A DNA stretch of 64,000 bases from an uncultured Alphaproteobacteria bacterium (GCA_947259105.1 CAMYKU010000024.1:21121-85120), one strand, 5' to 3'. Shown: positions 39,329 to 51,115, counted from the first letter of the stretch. The notes: generated by a model from the letters alone, not told the origin. Numbers and translations: made by a program.

Positions 39329-40777
39329 ATGGCGGACTGGAGAACATCGGACATCACGGCGGTTCCGCCGGCACCGGAAGCGCTGGACCGGATCAGGGCG
39401 ATCGTCGGGCCGAAGGGCTGGAGCGACGATCCGGCGGTGCTGGAGCCGCTGCTGCTGGACCGGCGCGGGCTGTTCGTGGGCAAAACCGCGTTGCTGGTGC
39501 GGCCGGCGTCGACACAGGAGGTGTCCGACGTCGTCCGGGTCTGCGCCGAACACGATATCGCGATCGTGCCGCAGGGCGGCAATACAGGGCTCGTCGCGGG
39601 CGGCGTGCCGCACGAACATGGCGCCGAGATCCTCCTGAGCCTCTCGCGCATGAACCGGGTCCGGCTGGTCGATCCGGCGGACTATACAATGACGGTGGAG
39701 GCCGGCTGCGTGCTGGCGGACATCCAGGTGGCGGCCGAGAAGGTCGACCGGCTGTTTCCGCTGAGCCTGGGGGCCGAGGGTTCGTGCCAGATCGGCGGCA
39801 ATATTTCGACCAATGCCGGGGGTGTGGCGGTGCTGCATTACGGCAACATGCGCGAGCTCGTGCTGGGGCTCGAGGCGGTGCTGCCGGACGGCCAGGTCTG
39901 GAACGGGCTGCGCGGCCTGCGCAAGGACAACACCGGCTACGATATCAAGCAGCTGTTCATCGGCGGCGAAGGCACGTTGGGAGTGGTGACGGCCGCGGTC
40001 CTGAAGCTGTTTCCGCTGCCCAAGGATCTACAGACCGCCATCGTCGGCTTGCGCGACCTGGACGCGGCGGTTCCGCTTCTGGCCGCGGCGCGCACGGCGA
40101 GCGGCGATGCGGTGACCTCTCTGGAGTTGATCCCGCGCCTGTCGCTGGAGTTCGCCATAAAGCATATCCACGGCGTGACCGACCCGTTGTCGGAGCCGCA
40201 CGATTTCTATGTGCTGGTCGAGTTTTCGGGCGCGCGGCCCGGCGGCGGCATGGCCGAGAACATGACCGCCTTCCTCGAGGACGCCTTCCATCAGGAGATG
40301 ATCAGCGACGCCGTTGTGGCGCAGTCGGAGGCGCAGCGCGCCGCGTTCTGGCGCATCCGCGAAGCCATCGTCGAGGCCCAGCTCCATGAGGGCGGCAGCA
40401 TCAAGCACGACATCTCGGTACCCGCCGACCGGTCGCCCGAATTCATCCGCCGCGCCGTGGCCGCCGTGACACAGGCGATGCCGGGCATTCGCCCGCTTCC
40501 CTTCGGCCATATCGGCGACGGCAACATCCACCTGAACCTCAGCCAGCCGCAAGGCATGGACCGCGACGAATACATCGCACAGTGGCCGCGGATGAACCGC
40601 ATCGTGCACGACATCGTGGCCGATCTCGGCGGTTCGATCAGCGCCGAGCACGGAATCGGCCGCCTGAAGCGCGAGGAGATCACCCGCTACAAGAGCGAAC
40701 TGGAAATCGACCTGATGCGCAGGATCAAGGCGGCGCTGGATCCCAGGGGCATCATGAACCCCGGGAAGGTGGTGTAG
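39329..40777 (+). CDS. FAD-binding oxidoreductase (D-2-hydroxyacid/D-2-hydroxyglutarate dehydrogenase-like)
   Basis: VPQGGNTGLVAGGVPHEHGAEILLSLSRMNRV; GSCQIGGNISTNAGGVAVLHYGNMRELVLGLE; SAEHGIGRLKREE. Confidence 0.9.
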   Translation: MADWRTSDITAVPPAPEALDRIRAIVGPKGWSDDPAVLEPLLLDRRGLFVGKTALLVRPASTQEVSDVVRVCAEHDIAIVPQGGNTGLVAGGVPHEHGAEILLSLSRMNRVRLVDPADYTMTVEAGCVLADIQVAAEKVDRLFPLSLGAEGSCQIGGNISTNAGGVAVLHYGNMRELVLGLEAVLPDGQVWNGLRGLRKDNTGYDIKQLFIGGEGTLGVVTAAVLKLFPLPKDLQTAIVGLRDLDAAVPLLAAARTASGDAVTSLELIPRLSLEFAIKHIHGVTDPLSEPHDFYVLVEFSGARPGGGMAENMTAFLEDAFHQEMISDAVVAQSEAQRAAFWRIREAIVEAQLHEGGSIKHDISVPADRSPEFIRRAVAAVTQAMPGIRPLPFGHIGDGNIHLNLSQPQGMDRDEYIAQWPRMNRIVHDIVADLGGSISAEHGIGRLKREEITRYKSELEIDLMRRIKAALDPRGIMNPGKVV

Positions 40778-40807
40778 CGCCTTGTCCGTCAAGTTCGCTC
40801 CGGCCCG

Positions 40808-42706
40808 CTATCCCGTGTATCGTTTCTGACGCCGGTCGACGCTGCCCGCCGTACGTTTGATCTCGGCCGGCGCCTCGCTGCTGCCGAGCATCGAGGGCAG
40901 CCGCACCGTAAAGGTGCTGCCCCGGCCGAGTTCGCTGTCAACGGATATGGTCCCGCCCATCATGGCGCAGTAGTGGCGGCAGATCGGCAGCCCGAGGCCG
41001 GTGCCGGCCTGGAGCGATTCGCGCGAGGAATCGGTCTGTTCGAAGGCGGTAAAGGCGGCCTCGATCTGATCGGCCGCGATGCCGGTTCCGGAGTCCGCGA
41101 CCACGAACACGATATTGCCGCCACTGTCCGCTCCGGCCTCGCCGTCGGCCCGGTGGACGCGGACGCGGATATCGCCGTTCTCGGTAAATTTGGCGGCGTT
41201 GGAAAGAAGGTTGTACAGCAGCTGGCGCAGCTTGGTCGGATCCGATCTCATGACCCCGGCAACCATCCGGCTGTCGACGGTCAGACGGTTTCCGTTCCGT
41301 TCGACCAGCGGTGCAACCGTAGACACGACCTCGTCGACAATCGGCATGATCTCGAACACTTCGAGGGACACCTCGGTCTTGCCGGCCTCGATTTTCGAAA
41401 GGTCCAGGACATCGTTGACCAGTGACAGGAGGTGCCTGCCCGCCGTGTTGATGCGGTCAAGATCCTCCATTGTCGATCTGTCGCCCTTTTCGTCGGCGTC
41501 TTCGCTCAACAATTCGCTGTAGCCGATGATCGCGTTGAGCGGCGTCCGCAGTTCGTGGCTCATATTTGCCAGGAACTGGGATTTCGCGCGGTTCGCGGTC
41601 TCCGCCGCCAAAGTTGCGGCACGCAGATTCTCCTCGATCTGGTTGCGCTCGGTAATATCGAGCATGGCGGCGCTCATCATTACGGGAGACCCCTCCTCAT
41701 CGAAGGAAAGCTCGACCTGCTCTTGCAGGACACGCACCTGCCCGCCGGCCAGGACGATGCGATGGTCGAATTTTCCAGGTCTCCTCTCGTCAATCGCAGT
41801 CCGCAACATCTTGGTCACCCGGTCCCGGTCCGCGGGATGCACGATCGCAAGAAAATCCACGAAACCCTTGGGGCCGGAACCTTTCTCGAATCCGAGAATC
41901 CGGCGGGCTTCCTCGGACGCGACGATCTCGTCGCATGTGAGATCCCAATCCCAGCTTCCGAGGCGCGCTATGCGTTGTGCCCGGGTCAGCGCATTCTGTT
42001 TCCGCTTGAGGTCCGTGTTCAGTTTCTCGGATTTGCGCCACAGCCCTTCCGACCTGGCCTTTTCCGAGGACAGAAGCCTCGTCTGAATGAATTTGGTGCG
42101 AATAAAGAACTCCTGCAGATAATTGGTCAACGCGCCGACAGCGACCGACATCGTAAGAAAGAAGTTGTTGCTCACGTAGACGGCATCGGGCACCGGGTTC
42201 ACGATGAGCGCAGACAGCTGGTACAGCCCGACAAGCAGTAAAGACACGCCCAGGGAATAGGTGTGGTGCAGCCGGATGATGCTGGACGCGTAGATCACCA
42301 CCATGATCAGGCCGGCATAATACCAGTGGTTGACCGGCGGCGGCGCCACCGCGGTCATCGCCACGACCCCGAAGCCAGAAATGAATACCGCGAATCCGAG
42401 CAGAAACTGGGAAAACCGCAAGAAGGTATTGGTATACGTTAGGGCAACGGTCGCGGACATGACCGGCACGACGAGACCGAGTCGGATGAGCCACAGCTTT
42501 TCCGTCGCCTCCTGTCCGACATAGGCGTCGAGAACCCCGAAAAACGCATAAAGGGCGGCCCCGCAAAACAGGCCCAATCGTATCACCCAGAGCGACCCGA
42601 CCAGATGCAGCCGCAGGAACCGGCGCTCCAGGCGCGCGTCGGCGAAACGCAGGCTGACCGGATTCAGCGACACAGGATCCGGAGCGGCATTCGAAGATAC
42701 GACCAC
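40808..42706 (-). CDS. Membrane PAS sensor histidine kinase (array member 1)
   Basis: N-terminal TM domain; [29 protein letters not shown]; His[20 protein letters not shown]; HATPase [22 protein letters not shown]. Confidence 0.9.
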   Translation of the reverse strand: MVVSSNAAPDPVSLNPVSLRFADARLERRFLRLHLVGSLWVIRLGLFCGAALYAFFGVLDAYVGQEATEKLWLIRLGLVVPVMSATVALTYTNTFLRFSQFLLGFAVFISGFGVVAMTAVAPPPVNHWYYAGLIMVVIYASSIIRLHHTYSLGVSLLLVGLYQLSALIVNPVPDAVYVSNNFFLTMSVAVGALTNYLQEFFIRTKFIQTRLLSSEKARSEGLWRKSEKLNTDLKRKQNALTRAQRIARLGSWDWDLTCDEIVASEEARRILGFEKGSGPKGFVDFLAIVHPADRDRVTKMLRTAIDERRPGKFDHRIVLAGGQVRVLQEQVELSFDEEGSPVMMSAAMLDITERNQIEENLRAATLAAETANRAKSQFLANMSHELRTPLNAIIGYSELLSEDADEKGDRSTMEDLDRINTAGRHLLSLVNDVLDLSKIEAGKTEVSLEVFEIMPIVDEVVSTVAPLVERNGNRLTVDSRMVAGVMRSDPTKLRQLLYNLLSNAAKFTENGDIRVRVHRADGEAGADSGGNIVFVVADSGTGIAADQIEAAFTAFEQTDSSRESLQAGTGLGLPICRHYCAMMGGTISVDSELGRGSTFTVRLPSMLGSSEAPAEIKRTAGSVDRRQKRYTG

Positions 42707-42956
42707 AGCGCGTCGTGACCTTTCCTAGCAAGTGGTCTGACTGGCTGCAATTGTCGCGGAAATTCGTTAATTTTTTGCCATATTTCACGACGGTTGGGCC
42801 GAATTCGGCGCCATCGTGATATCGGTGAGATAGCCCGCCGCGCAATTCGACGGGAGCCGGGTACGGGTTTCGCTGTTTGAAGCGAAACCGGCTTGGTTGT
42901 TAACAGGGCCCGCCGGAAATGAGGGTCCGGGTCGGAGCGGACAACCGGATAAAACG

Positions 42957-44780
42957 CTAACCCGCGAACCGGGCCGCGGTGGACTGCTCCGGCTCCGCAT
43001 GGCCGATGTCGGCCGGCAGCTGCACGGTGAATGTACTGCCGGTGCCGGCCTCGCTTTCCAGCGAGATGGTGCCGCCCATCAGGGCGCAAAAATGCCGGCA
43101 AATAGGCAGCCCCAGACCGGTCCCGCCCAGGCTCACCTCACCCGCGGAACTCGTCTGCTCAAAAGGCGCGAAGGCCGCTTCGACCTGGTCGGGTGCGATG
43201 CCCTTCCCGGTGTCCGATACCGTAAACACAAGCCTGTCTGTACTGCCGGTTTCCGGATTGCCGTCCTTGCGCGATACGGCAATACGAACCTCGCCGTTGG
43301 CGGTGAATTTCGCCGAATTGGAGAGGAGATTGAACAGCACCTGCCGGAGTTTGGTCGCGTCCGACCGCATCGTCCCGATTTCATCGGGACAGTCGACCGC
43401 AACGCGGTTGTCGTTCGTTCCGACAAGCGGCATCACAGTCGCAACGACGCCGTCAACCAGCCGGGCGACGTCGAACAGCTCTATTGTAAGATCGGTCTTG
43501 CCGGCTTCGACCTTGGACAGGTCGAGCACCTCGTTCACCAGCGACAGCAGATGCTTTCCGGCCGTGCTGATGCGGCCGAGGTCCACCACCGCGGCGGCGT
43601 TGTCATCGTCCTCCGCCTCTTCGCGAAGCAGTTCGCTATATCCGATGATGGCGTTTAGCGGAGTCCGCAACTCATGGCTCATATTCGTCAGAAACTGGGA
43701 TTTGGCCCTGTTGGCCACCTCCGCCTCGTAGGTCGCCCTGCGCAGGTCCTCTTCCATGCGATGGCGGTCGGTCATGTCATGCGTCGCACCGATCATCTTC
43801 GAGGGCTTGCCATCCATACCGAACGTCAGTTCTCCCTGCTCCAGCAGGATGCGCTCTTCTCCGTCCCTGCGGACAAGGCGATGTTCAATGCTGAAGGTGG
43901 TACCTTCATCGACCGAGGCGCGGATCGCTTCCGATACGAGGTCCCGATCCTCGGGATGTACCGCGTCCAGGAACTGGGCGAAGCTGATGTGTGGCAGTCT
44001 GCAATCGCCGCCGAAAATGCGGCAGGCCTCCTCGGAGCCGCGGATTTCATCTTTGGCGATGTCCCACTCCCAGCTTCCGACGCTGGAAATGCGCTGCGCC
44101 TGAGCCAACGTGTGCTCCTTGTGCGCTAGTTCGGTGTTGAGCCGTTCCGCGCGCTCCTTTTCCTCGGTCAGATCGGCAACCAGGTCCGCATTGTCAAACG
44201 CCAGCCGCAGCGAGCGGATGAGCAAGACGTGCTGCCGCCGGCTGAGCAACAGGCCGAATACCAGCAGCACGCCGCACAGCAGGGAAATTATGGTACCCGA
44301 CTCGCCGCCCAACACGGCGGCGTAGAGGGTGATCGGGGCAAGGCTCAGAACGATGAAGATCACGCAGGCGCGATAGCTCGCGGCGAGAACCGTCGTGCTG
44401 CCGGCAGCGATCGCGGCCAGCAGGAACGCTGTCAGAAACTGTTGGGAAACCGAATCGGTGGGCAGGAACAGCACACCGGCCATGCCCCACCCTGCCCCGA
44501 TCGCCGCGACCGTGATCAGATACAGGAGGTTCCAGCCCGCCGGCCGACGGATTTGCGTCGTGCCGGCCGTTTTGAAGCGCCATGTCAGCACAAGCCACAT
44601 GCTCAGAACGACCGCCATGTATGCCACCCAACCGTTGAGTGCGGGCTCATGGTCGCTGCCGCCCTGTCCGAAAATCAGCAGTGCGGCCGCCGAGAGCGTG
44701 ACGAGCGTCGCGTAGAGCACGCCGGAGTAGACCAAACGGATCTGTTCGACAAAGAGGTTTTCGGATTCGCGCGTGCTCAT
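42957..44780 (-). CDS. Membrane PAS sensor histidine kinase (array member 2)
   Basis: TM domain [103 protein letters not shown]. Confidence 0.9.
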   Translation of the reverse strand: MSTRESENLFVEQIRLVYSGVLYATLVTLSAAALLIFGQGGSDHEPALNGWVAYMAVVLSMWLVLTWRFKTAGTTQIRRPAGWNLLYLITVAAIGAGWGMAGVLFLPTDSVSQQFLTAFLLAAIAAGSTTVLAASYRACVIFIVLSLAPITLYAAVLGGESGTIISLLCGVLLVFGLLLSRRQHVLLIRSLRLAFDNADLVADLTEEKERAERLNTELAHKEHTLAQAQRISSVGSWEWDIAKDEIRGSEEACRIFGGDCRLPHISFAQFLDAVHPEDRDLVSEAIRASVDEGTTFSIEHRLVRRDGEERILLEQGELTFGMDGKPSKMIGATHDMTDRHRMEEDLRRATYEAEVANRAKSQFLTNMSHELRTPLNAIIGYSELLREEAEDDDNAAAVVDLGRISTAGKHLLSLVNEVLDLSKVEAGKTDLTIELFDVARLVDGVVATVMPLVGTNDNRVAVDCPDEIGTMRSDATKLRQVLFNLLSNSAKFTANGEVRIAVSRKDGNPETGSTDRLVFTVSDTGKGIAPDQVEAAFAPFEQTSSAGEVSLGGTGLGLPICRHFCALMGGTISLESEAGTGSTFTVQLPADIGHAEPEQSTAARFAG

Positions 44781-45028
44781 GTGTTTTCGTTCAGGCGCAA
44801 AAACGCGCAGGTTCCTGACATTGCTGCTATTGGCCAGCTGACCGGTATTGCAACCGGACACGCTGAACTACAAAGCAGTATAGTAGTCCCAAGGAGTAAA
44901 TCGTTGGCTAACGGTTCGGGCCGAAGTCCGATGCGTATGCAATCGTGCGTTGCTCATACGCGTGGCAAGCCCGATTGCGACGAGCTGCGGAATTTGGCGG
45001 TGCGGACCCGGCGCGCTGACCCCGGATT

Positions 45029-46843
45029 CTATTCGGCTCTCACACCACCGGCGCGCTCGTCCTCACGCACTGTCGGGGGCAGACGAACGGTGAATGTCGA
45101 GCCTTTTTCCGCCCCACTTTCAACCGAGATCACACCTCCCATCATTTCGCAGTAGTAACGGCAGATCGCGAGTCCCAGGCCGGTGCCATCGTACCGCGAC
45201 GCGCGGCCGGCCTCACTGCGTTCAAAGGCCATGAAGACGGTCTCGAGGTCCTCCGGCGCGATGCCGATGCCCGTATCGGAAACCGCGAAGCGGACCCACT
45301 CCGCTCCGCCCGCCTTGGCGGCGTCCGTAAACCGCGAGACCTGGAGCCGAATTTCCCCGTTCTCCGTGAATTTCGCAGCATTGGACAGGAGGTTGAAGAG
45401 AATCTGGCGAAGCTTGGTAACGTCGGTGCAAATCTCCCCGATGTCGGCCGGGCAATCGAGCGTGAACCGATTGCCGTTCGCCGAAACCAGCGGCTGGACC
45501 GTCACCACGACCTCATCCAAGAAGGGCAACAGTTCGACGGATTCGAGGAACAGCTCGGTGCGCCCGGCCTCGATCCGCGACAGATCGAGCACATCGTTAA
45601 TCAGCTCCAGGAGATGGCGGCCGGCCACGTTGATCCTGTCGAGATCGGGAATGAATGATGCTTCGCCGCGCTCCAGCGCATCCTCCTTCAGTATTTCACT
45701 GTAGCCGATGATCGCATTCAGGGGCGTGCGCAGCTCGTGGCTCATATTTGCCAGAAACTGCGATTTGGCCTCGCTGGCGGCCTCGGCCTCATGCATCGCG
45801 CCGCGCAATCGTTCCTGGGCGCGGTAACGGTCGGTGATATCCAGATTGATTCCCGTGACCAGCACCACGCGACCGTCATCGTCGCAAGTGATATCCGCCT
45901 GCTCGAATATCACGCGTTCGCCGCCGTCGGGGAGCCGGATCCGGTAGTCACAGCTATAGGCACGGCCCTCCGCCACGGCGTTTTTTATGATTTCATTTAT
46001 CCGCTCGCGGTCTTCCGGGTCGACCGCTTGAAGAACCGTGTCATAGCTGTACGGGGGCGCATCCCGGTCGCGTCCGAACAGCCGGTTGTTCTCTCGCGAC
46101 GAGGTGATCCGATCGTTTACGATGTCCCATTCCCAGCTGCCCATTTGCGCGATGCGCTGTGCCCGGGCCAGCGTGTGCTCGCGGCTGCGTAAGCGGGTTT
46201 CCGCCTGTTCGCGTTCCGCGATCTCGCGGCGAAGATCCTGCACAAGGTTGCGGTTTTCTTCTGCGGTCCGCATGTAATTGACGATGTTCGCTTCCTGGCG
46301 GCGGCCCATCGCCAGCAGGAACCCCAGGAGCAAGGTGCCCATGACGGCAACCGAAATGTTCAGTTCGGTGCCCTGGTAGGCAAAATAAACAATGGCCGGC
46401 AGCAGCACCGGAACGGCAAACACGAGGTACGCCGTGAAAATACGCGACAGGCTTGGCATGCCGCCCGCCGCCATGCCGCCAAGTACGAACGCGATCAACA
46501 CCTGATAGATTGGCGGGGCCATCGACATCACAACGATTCCGCCGACGCCCCAACCTGCTCCGGTCACGGCCAGGACCACCATGAGGCGGCGAGCCCACAC
46601 GGGAGCGTTGGCCTCGGACACCGGGGCGCCGCGGTACCAAAGGTAGAGCGCAACCCGCAGGCCGACGACCGACGCAATGAACAAGAACCAGATTAGCGGG
46701 ACGTGCAAGGGCAGGACATTGCGATGGACGAGAGCCACGACCCCGGCATTGATCAGGTTGATCGGCAAACTGGCCCAGGAATCGCTGAAGATCAGCTGCA
46801 CGCGCTCCGCCAGAAACGTGCGATTGCCAACCGCCATCACCAT
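45029..46843 (-). CDS. Membrane PAS sensor histidine kinase (array member 3)
   Basis: TM domain [101 protein letters not shown]. Confidence 0.9.
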   Translation of the reverse strand: MVMAVGNRTFLAERVQLIFSDSWASLPINLINAGVVALVHRNVLPLHVPLIWFLFIASVVGLRVALYLWYRGAPVSEANAPVWARRLMVVLAVTGAGWGVGGIVVMSMAPPIYQVLIAFVLGGMAAGGMPSLSRIFTAYLVFAVPVLLPAIVYFAYQGTELNISVAVMGTLLLGFLLAMGRRQEANIVNYMRTAEENRNLVQDLRREIAEREQAETRLRSREHTLARAQRIAQMGSWEWDIVNDRITSSRENNRLFGRDRDAPPYSYDTVLQAVDPEDRERINEIIKNAVAEGRAYSCDYRIRLPDGGERVIFEQADITCDDDGRVVLVTGINLDITDRYRAQERLRGAMHEAEAASEAKSQFLANMSHELRTPLNAIIGYSEILKEDALERGEASFIPDLDRINVAGRHLLELINDVLDLSRIEAGRTELFLESVELLPFLDEVVVTVQPLVSANGNRFTLDCPADIGEICTDVTKLRQILFNLLSNAAKFTENGEIRLQVSRFTDAAKAGGAEWVRFAVSDTGIGIAPEDLETVFMAFERSEAGRASRYDGTGLGLAICRYYCEMMGGVISVESGAEKGSTFTVRLPPTVREDERAGGVRAE

Positions 46844-46850
46844 AGGCCCG

Positions 46851-48779
46851 TCAAACGCCGACCGGCGCGGTATCCGACTCGGCCGGTATCACCACCGTCG
46901 GGAGCCGGAGCGTAAAGGTGCTGCCCTTGCCCGGCTTGCTCTTTACCGATATCGCGCCACCCATCATCTCGCAATAATGCCTGGTGATAGCCAATCCCAG
47001 GCCGGTCCCGCCATGTCTTCGCGTCGTCGATGGGTCCAGCTGGCTGAACGCCTCGAATGCCGAATCCACCCGGCCCGGCGGCATGCCGATGCCGGTGTCG
47101 GATACTGCGATCACGATCCAGCCATCCTGCGCCGGCAAAGCCCGCTCGCTGATCCGTCGCGCCGTCACCCGAATCTCCCCGCTCTCTGTAAATTTCCCGG
47201 CATTGGAAAGCAGGTTATAGAGCATTTGCCGGACCCGCACAGCATCCGCCGCCATTCGTCCAAGCGGCGCCTCGCAGTGCAGGATGAGCCTGTTGTCATT
47301 CGCCTCGACGAGCGAGCGGACCGTCGCCACCGCCTCCTCGACCAATTCCTGCACATCGAACGATTCAATGAACAACTCAGTCTTGCCGGCCTCGATTTTC
47401 GAAAGATCGAGCACCTCATTGACCATCGCCAGCAGATGCCGGCCCGCGGAATTGATCCGTTCCAGATCGGTCACGCTCGCCGTCTGGCCGTGCTCTATCG
47501 CATCCTCTTTCAGAATTTCACTGTACCCGATGATCGCGTTCAAGGGTGTCCGGAACTCGTGGCTCATATTGGCGAGAAACCGCGACTTGGCCTGGCTGGC
47601 CTCTTCCGCCCGTAGCGAGGCCGCCCGCAACTCCTCGCGCGTGCGATGCAGGTCGGTGATGTCATGCGCGGTGCCCGACATGCGTAACGGCTTGCCGTTG
47701 TTGTCGAACACCGCCTCGCCCCTTTGGTGCAGCACCCTTGCCGATCCATCGGTCGCGATGGCGCGATGCTCCACACTGTAGATCGCGTTCTGGTCCAGGG
47801 TCCGCCTTACCGCTTGCGCCACCGCGTCACGATCGTCCGGGTGTACCATCTCCATGAAGTCTTCAAACGTGATACTCTCGACGTCGCGGTCGATCGCGAG
47901 AATGCGGTAAGCCTCGTCCGATCCGCGGATTTCGTTCGTCTGCAAGTCCCAGTCCCAGCTGGCAAGGCCGGCGATACGCTGCGCGTTGGCGAGGCTGGCC
48001 TCGCGGTGACGCAGATCGGCCGCAATGGATTCGCGCTCGGCGATGCGCTGACGAAGCTCTGTGTTCAGCGCTTCAGCCACCGCCTTTTGTCTGGTTAGAT
48101 CCGCAACCAGGCTTTGTCTTTCGATTGCCAGCCGTTGCGTCCGCTCCAGGTCTTCACCCTGCGAAAGACCCACCTTGAGAAGGTAAGCCAGAAACAGCGC
48201 GTACATCGTGGCCATGCCGTAGCCGGTTTCGCCGCCCATGAGCAGGAACTGGACGGCAACTGGAACCAGCGTCGGCACGACGTAGGCCACATAGGCAGGG
48301 AATATAGGCGAAAGGGTGGTCATGGCGCCGGCAGCGACGCCGCCCAGCACGAATGCCGTTACGATCTGGTGCGTGGGTGGCGCATCCGGGAGCATGAAAA
48401 TTCCAGCCAGGCCCCACGCAACTCCGGTCCATGCCGTGGCCAGCACGTATCGTCTGGCCCACACCCGCATCTCATCTTTGTCCGGGTCGCTGGCCGCGAA
48501 CCACCGGGTCAGGACGATACGCCAGACCATGCTGGCCAGGAAAAACCCGAGCCAGCCGAGAAGAATGCCGGCCTCGATCACATTGCGATGGACGACCGCG
48601 AGAATGGCGACATTGGCCAGGTTACCGACGACCAGGAGGCGCAAACCCGAATACAACAGGCGAACCCGCGCCGCGAATACCCGCTCCGTAACGCCTTCCG
48701 GCCCGGCATCGGAGCCGCTCTCCGGTGGCGGATTGCCGGTGTACGGCCCTTTCTTCGGTGGATTGAACCGGTCTTGCAT
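46851..48779 (-). CDS. Membrane PAS sensor histidine kinase (array member 4)
   Basis: TM domain [101 protein letters not shown]. Confidence 0.9.
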   Translation of the reverse strand: MQDRFNPPKKGPYTGNPPPESGSDAGPEGVTERVFAARVRLLYSGLRLLVVGNLANVAILAVVHRNVIEAGILLGWLGFFLASMVWRIVLTRWFAASDPDKDEMRVWARRYVLATAWTGVAWGLAGIFMLPDAPPTHQIVTAFVLGGVAAGAMTTLSPIFPAYVAYVVPTLVPVAVQFLLMGGETGYGMATMYALFLAYLLKVGLSQGEDLERTQRLAIERQSLVADLTRQKAVAEALNTELRQRIAERESIAADLRHREASLANAQRIAGLASWDWDLQTNEIRGSDEAYRILAIDRDVESITFEDFMEMVHPDDRDAVAQAVRRTLDQNAIYSVEHRAIATDGSARVLHQRGEAVFDNNGKPLRMSGTAHDITDLHRTREELRAASLRAEEASQAKSRFLANMSHEFRTPLNAIIGYSEILKEDAIEHGQTASVTDLERINSAGRHLLAMVNEVLDLSKIEAGKTELFIESFDVQELVEEAVATVRSLVEANDNRLILHCEAPLGRMAADAVRVRQMLYNLLSNAGKFTESGEIRVTARRISERALPAQDGWIVIAVSDTGIGMPPGRVDSAFEAFSQLDPSTTRRHGGTGLGLAITRHYCEMMGGAISVKSKPGKGSTFTLRLPTVVIPAESDTAPVGV

Positions 48780-48956
48780 CGCCTGGCGGCATCCTCACAA
48801 TCGCATCAGCGGGCAACGATAAATGACCGACCGGAAGTAGTCACGCGTTCGATTACGCGAAGTCGGGTACGCTCGCCGGCGCGGCTTGCCCGGCAAGAGG
48901 GCTTGCAGTCGGTGGCGCGGTCCGCAATAACGGTAGCGATCACGGGAGAGCAAGGC

Positions 48957-50744
48957 ATGACATCGTACGAGGCCCCGCTCGGGGACATGCGTTTCCTTTT
49001 TCAGGATATGGGCGCCCTCGAAACCGTCAATCGGCTGGAGGGGCTGGACGAGGCAACGCCTGATCTGGTCGGCGCGATCCTGGAGGAGGCCGACAAGCTG
49101 GCCCGCGAGCGGCTGGCGCCGTTCAATCATTCGGCGGACCAGGCGGGCGGGGCGCGTTACGAGAACGGCGTCGTGCATACACCGCAGGGCTGGACCGAGG
49201 CCTACGACGCTTTCGTCGAGGGCGGCTGGAACGCGGTGCCGTTCGAGCCCGAATACGGCGGTCAGGGACTGCCCTGGCTGGTGGCCATCGCGCTTCAGGA
49301 AATCTGGCAGTCCGCCAATATGTCGTGGGCGCTGTGCCCGCTGCTGACGCAAGGTGCCGTCGAGCTGCTGACCGCGCACGGAACCGAAGGGCAAAAGGCG
49401 ACGTGGCTGCCCAAGCTGGTTTCCGGCGAATGGACCGGCACGATGAACCTGACGGAACCGGGCGCCGGATCCGATGTCGGGGCACTCAAATGCAGGGCGG
49501 AGCCGGCGGGCGAGCATTACCTTGTCCGCGGCCAGAAGATATTCATCACCTATGGCGAGCACGATTTGACCGAAAACATCGTGCATATGGTGCTGGCGCG
49601 AACCCCCGGCGCGCCCGCGGGAACCGGCGGAATATCGCTGTTCATTGTGCCGAAGTTCCTCGTCAACCCGGACGGAACGCCGGGCAGCCGCAACGATCTG
49701 CGGTGCGTTTCGCTTGAGGAAAAGCTCGGCATCCACGGCAGCCCGACCTGCTTGATGGCCTATGGCGACAACGAAGGCGCGGTGGGTTACCTGGTGGGCG
49801 CGGAGAACCGGGGTATGGAGTACATGTTCACCATGATGAACAATGCCCGGATCAGCGTCGGCCTGCAGGGTGTCTCGATCGCCGAGCGCGCCTATCAGCA
49901 GGCCCGCGCCTATGCCCGGGAACGCATTCAAGGCAAGCCGCCGGCAGATGGCAGCGGCGCCATCATCGGCCATCCCGACGTTCGGCGGATGCTGATGACG
50001 ATGCGCGCACAGACCGAGGCCATGCGCGCCGTCACTTATGATCTGGCCGCCATGCTGGACATCGCGAAACGTCACAAGGAGGACTCCTGGCGCGCGTATG
50101 CGGACCGCCGGATCGGGCTTCTGACACCGGTCGTCAAGGCCTGGTGCACGGATGTCGGCGTCGAGGTCGCCTCAATCGGCGTGCAGGTCCATGGCGGCAT
50201 GGGATTCATCGAGGAGACCGGCGCGGCGCAGCATTATCGCGACGCCCGTATCGCACCGATCTACGAGGGCACCAACGGCATCCAGGCGATCGATCTGGTG
50301 ACCCGCAAGCTCCTGCGCGACGAGGGCGCGGCCGCGCTCGAATACATCGAAGAACTCGAGGCTCTGATCAACGGAATGAACCCGCGATCCGAAGACGACA
50401 TCGCTGTCATCCGGCGGCATTTCGCGGCCGCGGTGGATGCCCTGGACAACGCGACCCAGTGGCTGCTGGATGCGGGACGGGAAAGCACGGTCGATGCGCT
50501 GGCCGGCGCATCGCACTACCTTCGACTGCTTGGAGTTGTCACCGGCGGATCCATGCTGGCCCGTGCCGCACTGCACTGTGCAGAAATGCTGGAGGCCGGC
50601 GCCGGAGATGCCGCCCGCCTCAAAGACAAAATGGCCGTCGCGCGTTTTTATGCCGAGCAGATTTTGCCGCAGGCGGCTGGCCTCGCAACGACTGTCGCGA
50701 GCGGCGGCGAGGCCACTATGGCCGTGGCCGAGGACCGGTTCTGA
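48957..50744 (+). CDS. Acyl-CoA dehydrogenase with C-terminal extension (DmdC/FadE-like)
   Basis: MTSYEAPLGDMRFLFQDM; MNLTEPGAGSDVGALKCRA; VQVHGGMGFIEETGAAQHYRDARIAPIYEGTNGIQAIDLVTRKLL. Confidence 0.92.
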   Translation: MTSYEAPLGDMRFLFQDMGALETVNRLEGLDEATPDLVGAILEEADKLARERLAPFNHSADQAGGARYENGVVHTPQGWTEAYDAFVEGGWNAVPFEPEYGGQGLPWLVAIALQEIWQSANMSWALCPLLTQGAVELLTAHGTEGQKATWLPKLVSGEWTGTMNLTEPGAGSDVGALKCRAEPAGEHYLVRGQKIFITYGEHDLTENIVHMVLARTPGAPAGTGGISLFIVPKFLVNPDGTPGSRNDLRCVSLEEKLGIHGSPTCLMAYGDNEGAVGYLVGAENRGMEYMFTMMNNARISVGLQGVSIAERAYQQARAYARERIQGKPPADGSGAIIGHPDVRRMLMTMRAQTEAMRAVTYDLAAMLDIAKRHKEDSWRAYADRRIGLLTPVVKAWCTDVGVEVASIGVQVHGGMGFIEETGAAQHYRDARIAPIYEGTNGIQAIDLVTRKLLRDEGAAALEYIEELEALINGMNPRSEDDIAVIRRHFAAAVDALDNATQWLLDAGRESTVDALAGASHYLRLLGVVTGGSMLARAALHCAEMLEAGAGDAARLKDKMAVARFYAEQILPQAAGLATTVASGGEATMAVAEDRF

Positions 50745-50790
50745 AAGCTGGGCGGTGTGTGCGGAGGCAGGATACCCGGCAGCCTAAAGA

Positions 50791-51081
50791 TCAGGCGGCG
50801 GCCGCGGTTCCGTCGGCGCGGTAGTACATGTCGCAGTTCTCTGCGAATGCCTTGCGGTCCATGCTGAATGCGCGAGCATAGGCGGCATAGACGAACGCCG
50901 GCGGGCGGATTTCGCCCGTCTCGATCCACTCGATTATGGCCGGATCGGGAATTCCCGCCTGCTCGGCCAGTTCTGCCTGGGTGAGCTGCCAATGACGCCG
51001 CAGGTCACGCAACCACCTGCCGGCCACACCGTAATCTGCGGGCTCTCCGCGGCCGCCCGTAGCCGTTTTTCTGGAAACCAT
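50791..51081 (-). CDS. XRE-type helix-turn-helix regulator
   Basis: WLRDLRRHWQLTQAELAEQAGIPDPAIIEWIETGEIRPPAFVYAAYARAFSMD. Confidence 0.75.
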   Translation of the reverse strand: MVSRKTATGGRGEPADYGVAGRWLRDLRRHWQLTQAELAEQAGIPDPAIIEWIETGEIRPPAFVYAAYARAFSMDRKAFAENCDMYYRADGTAAAA

Positions 51082-51115
51082 GTCCAGCCCTCTCAAAATA
51101 ACCAACACTGCGATC

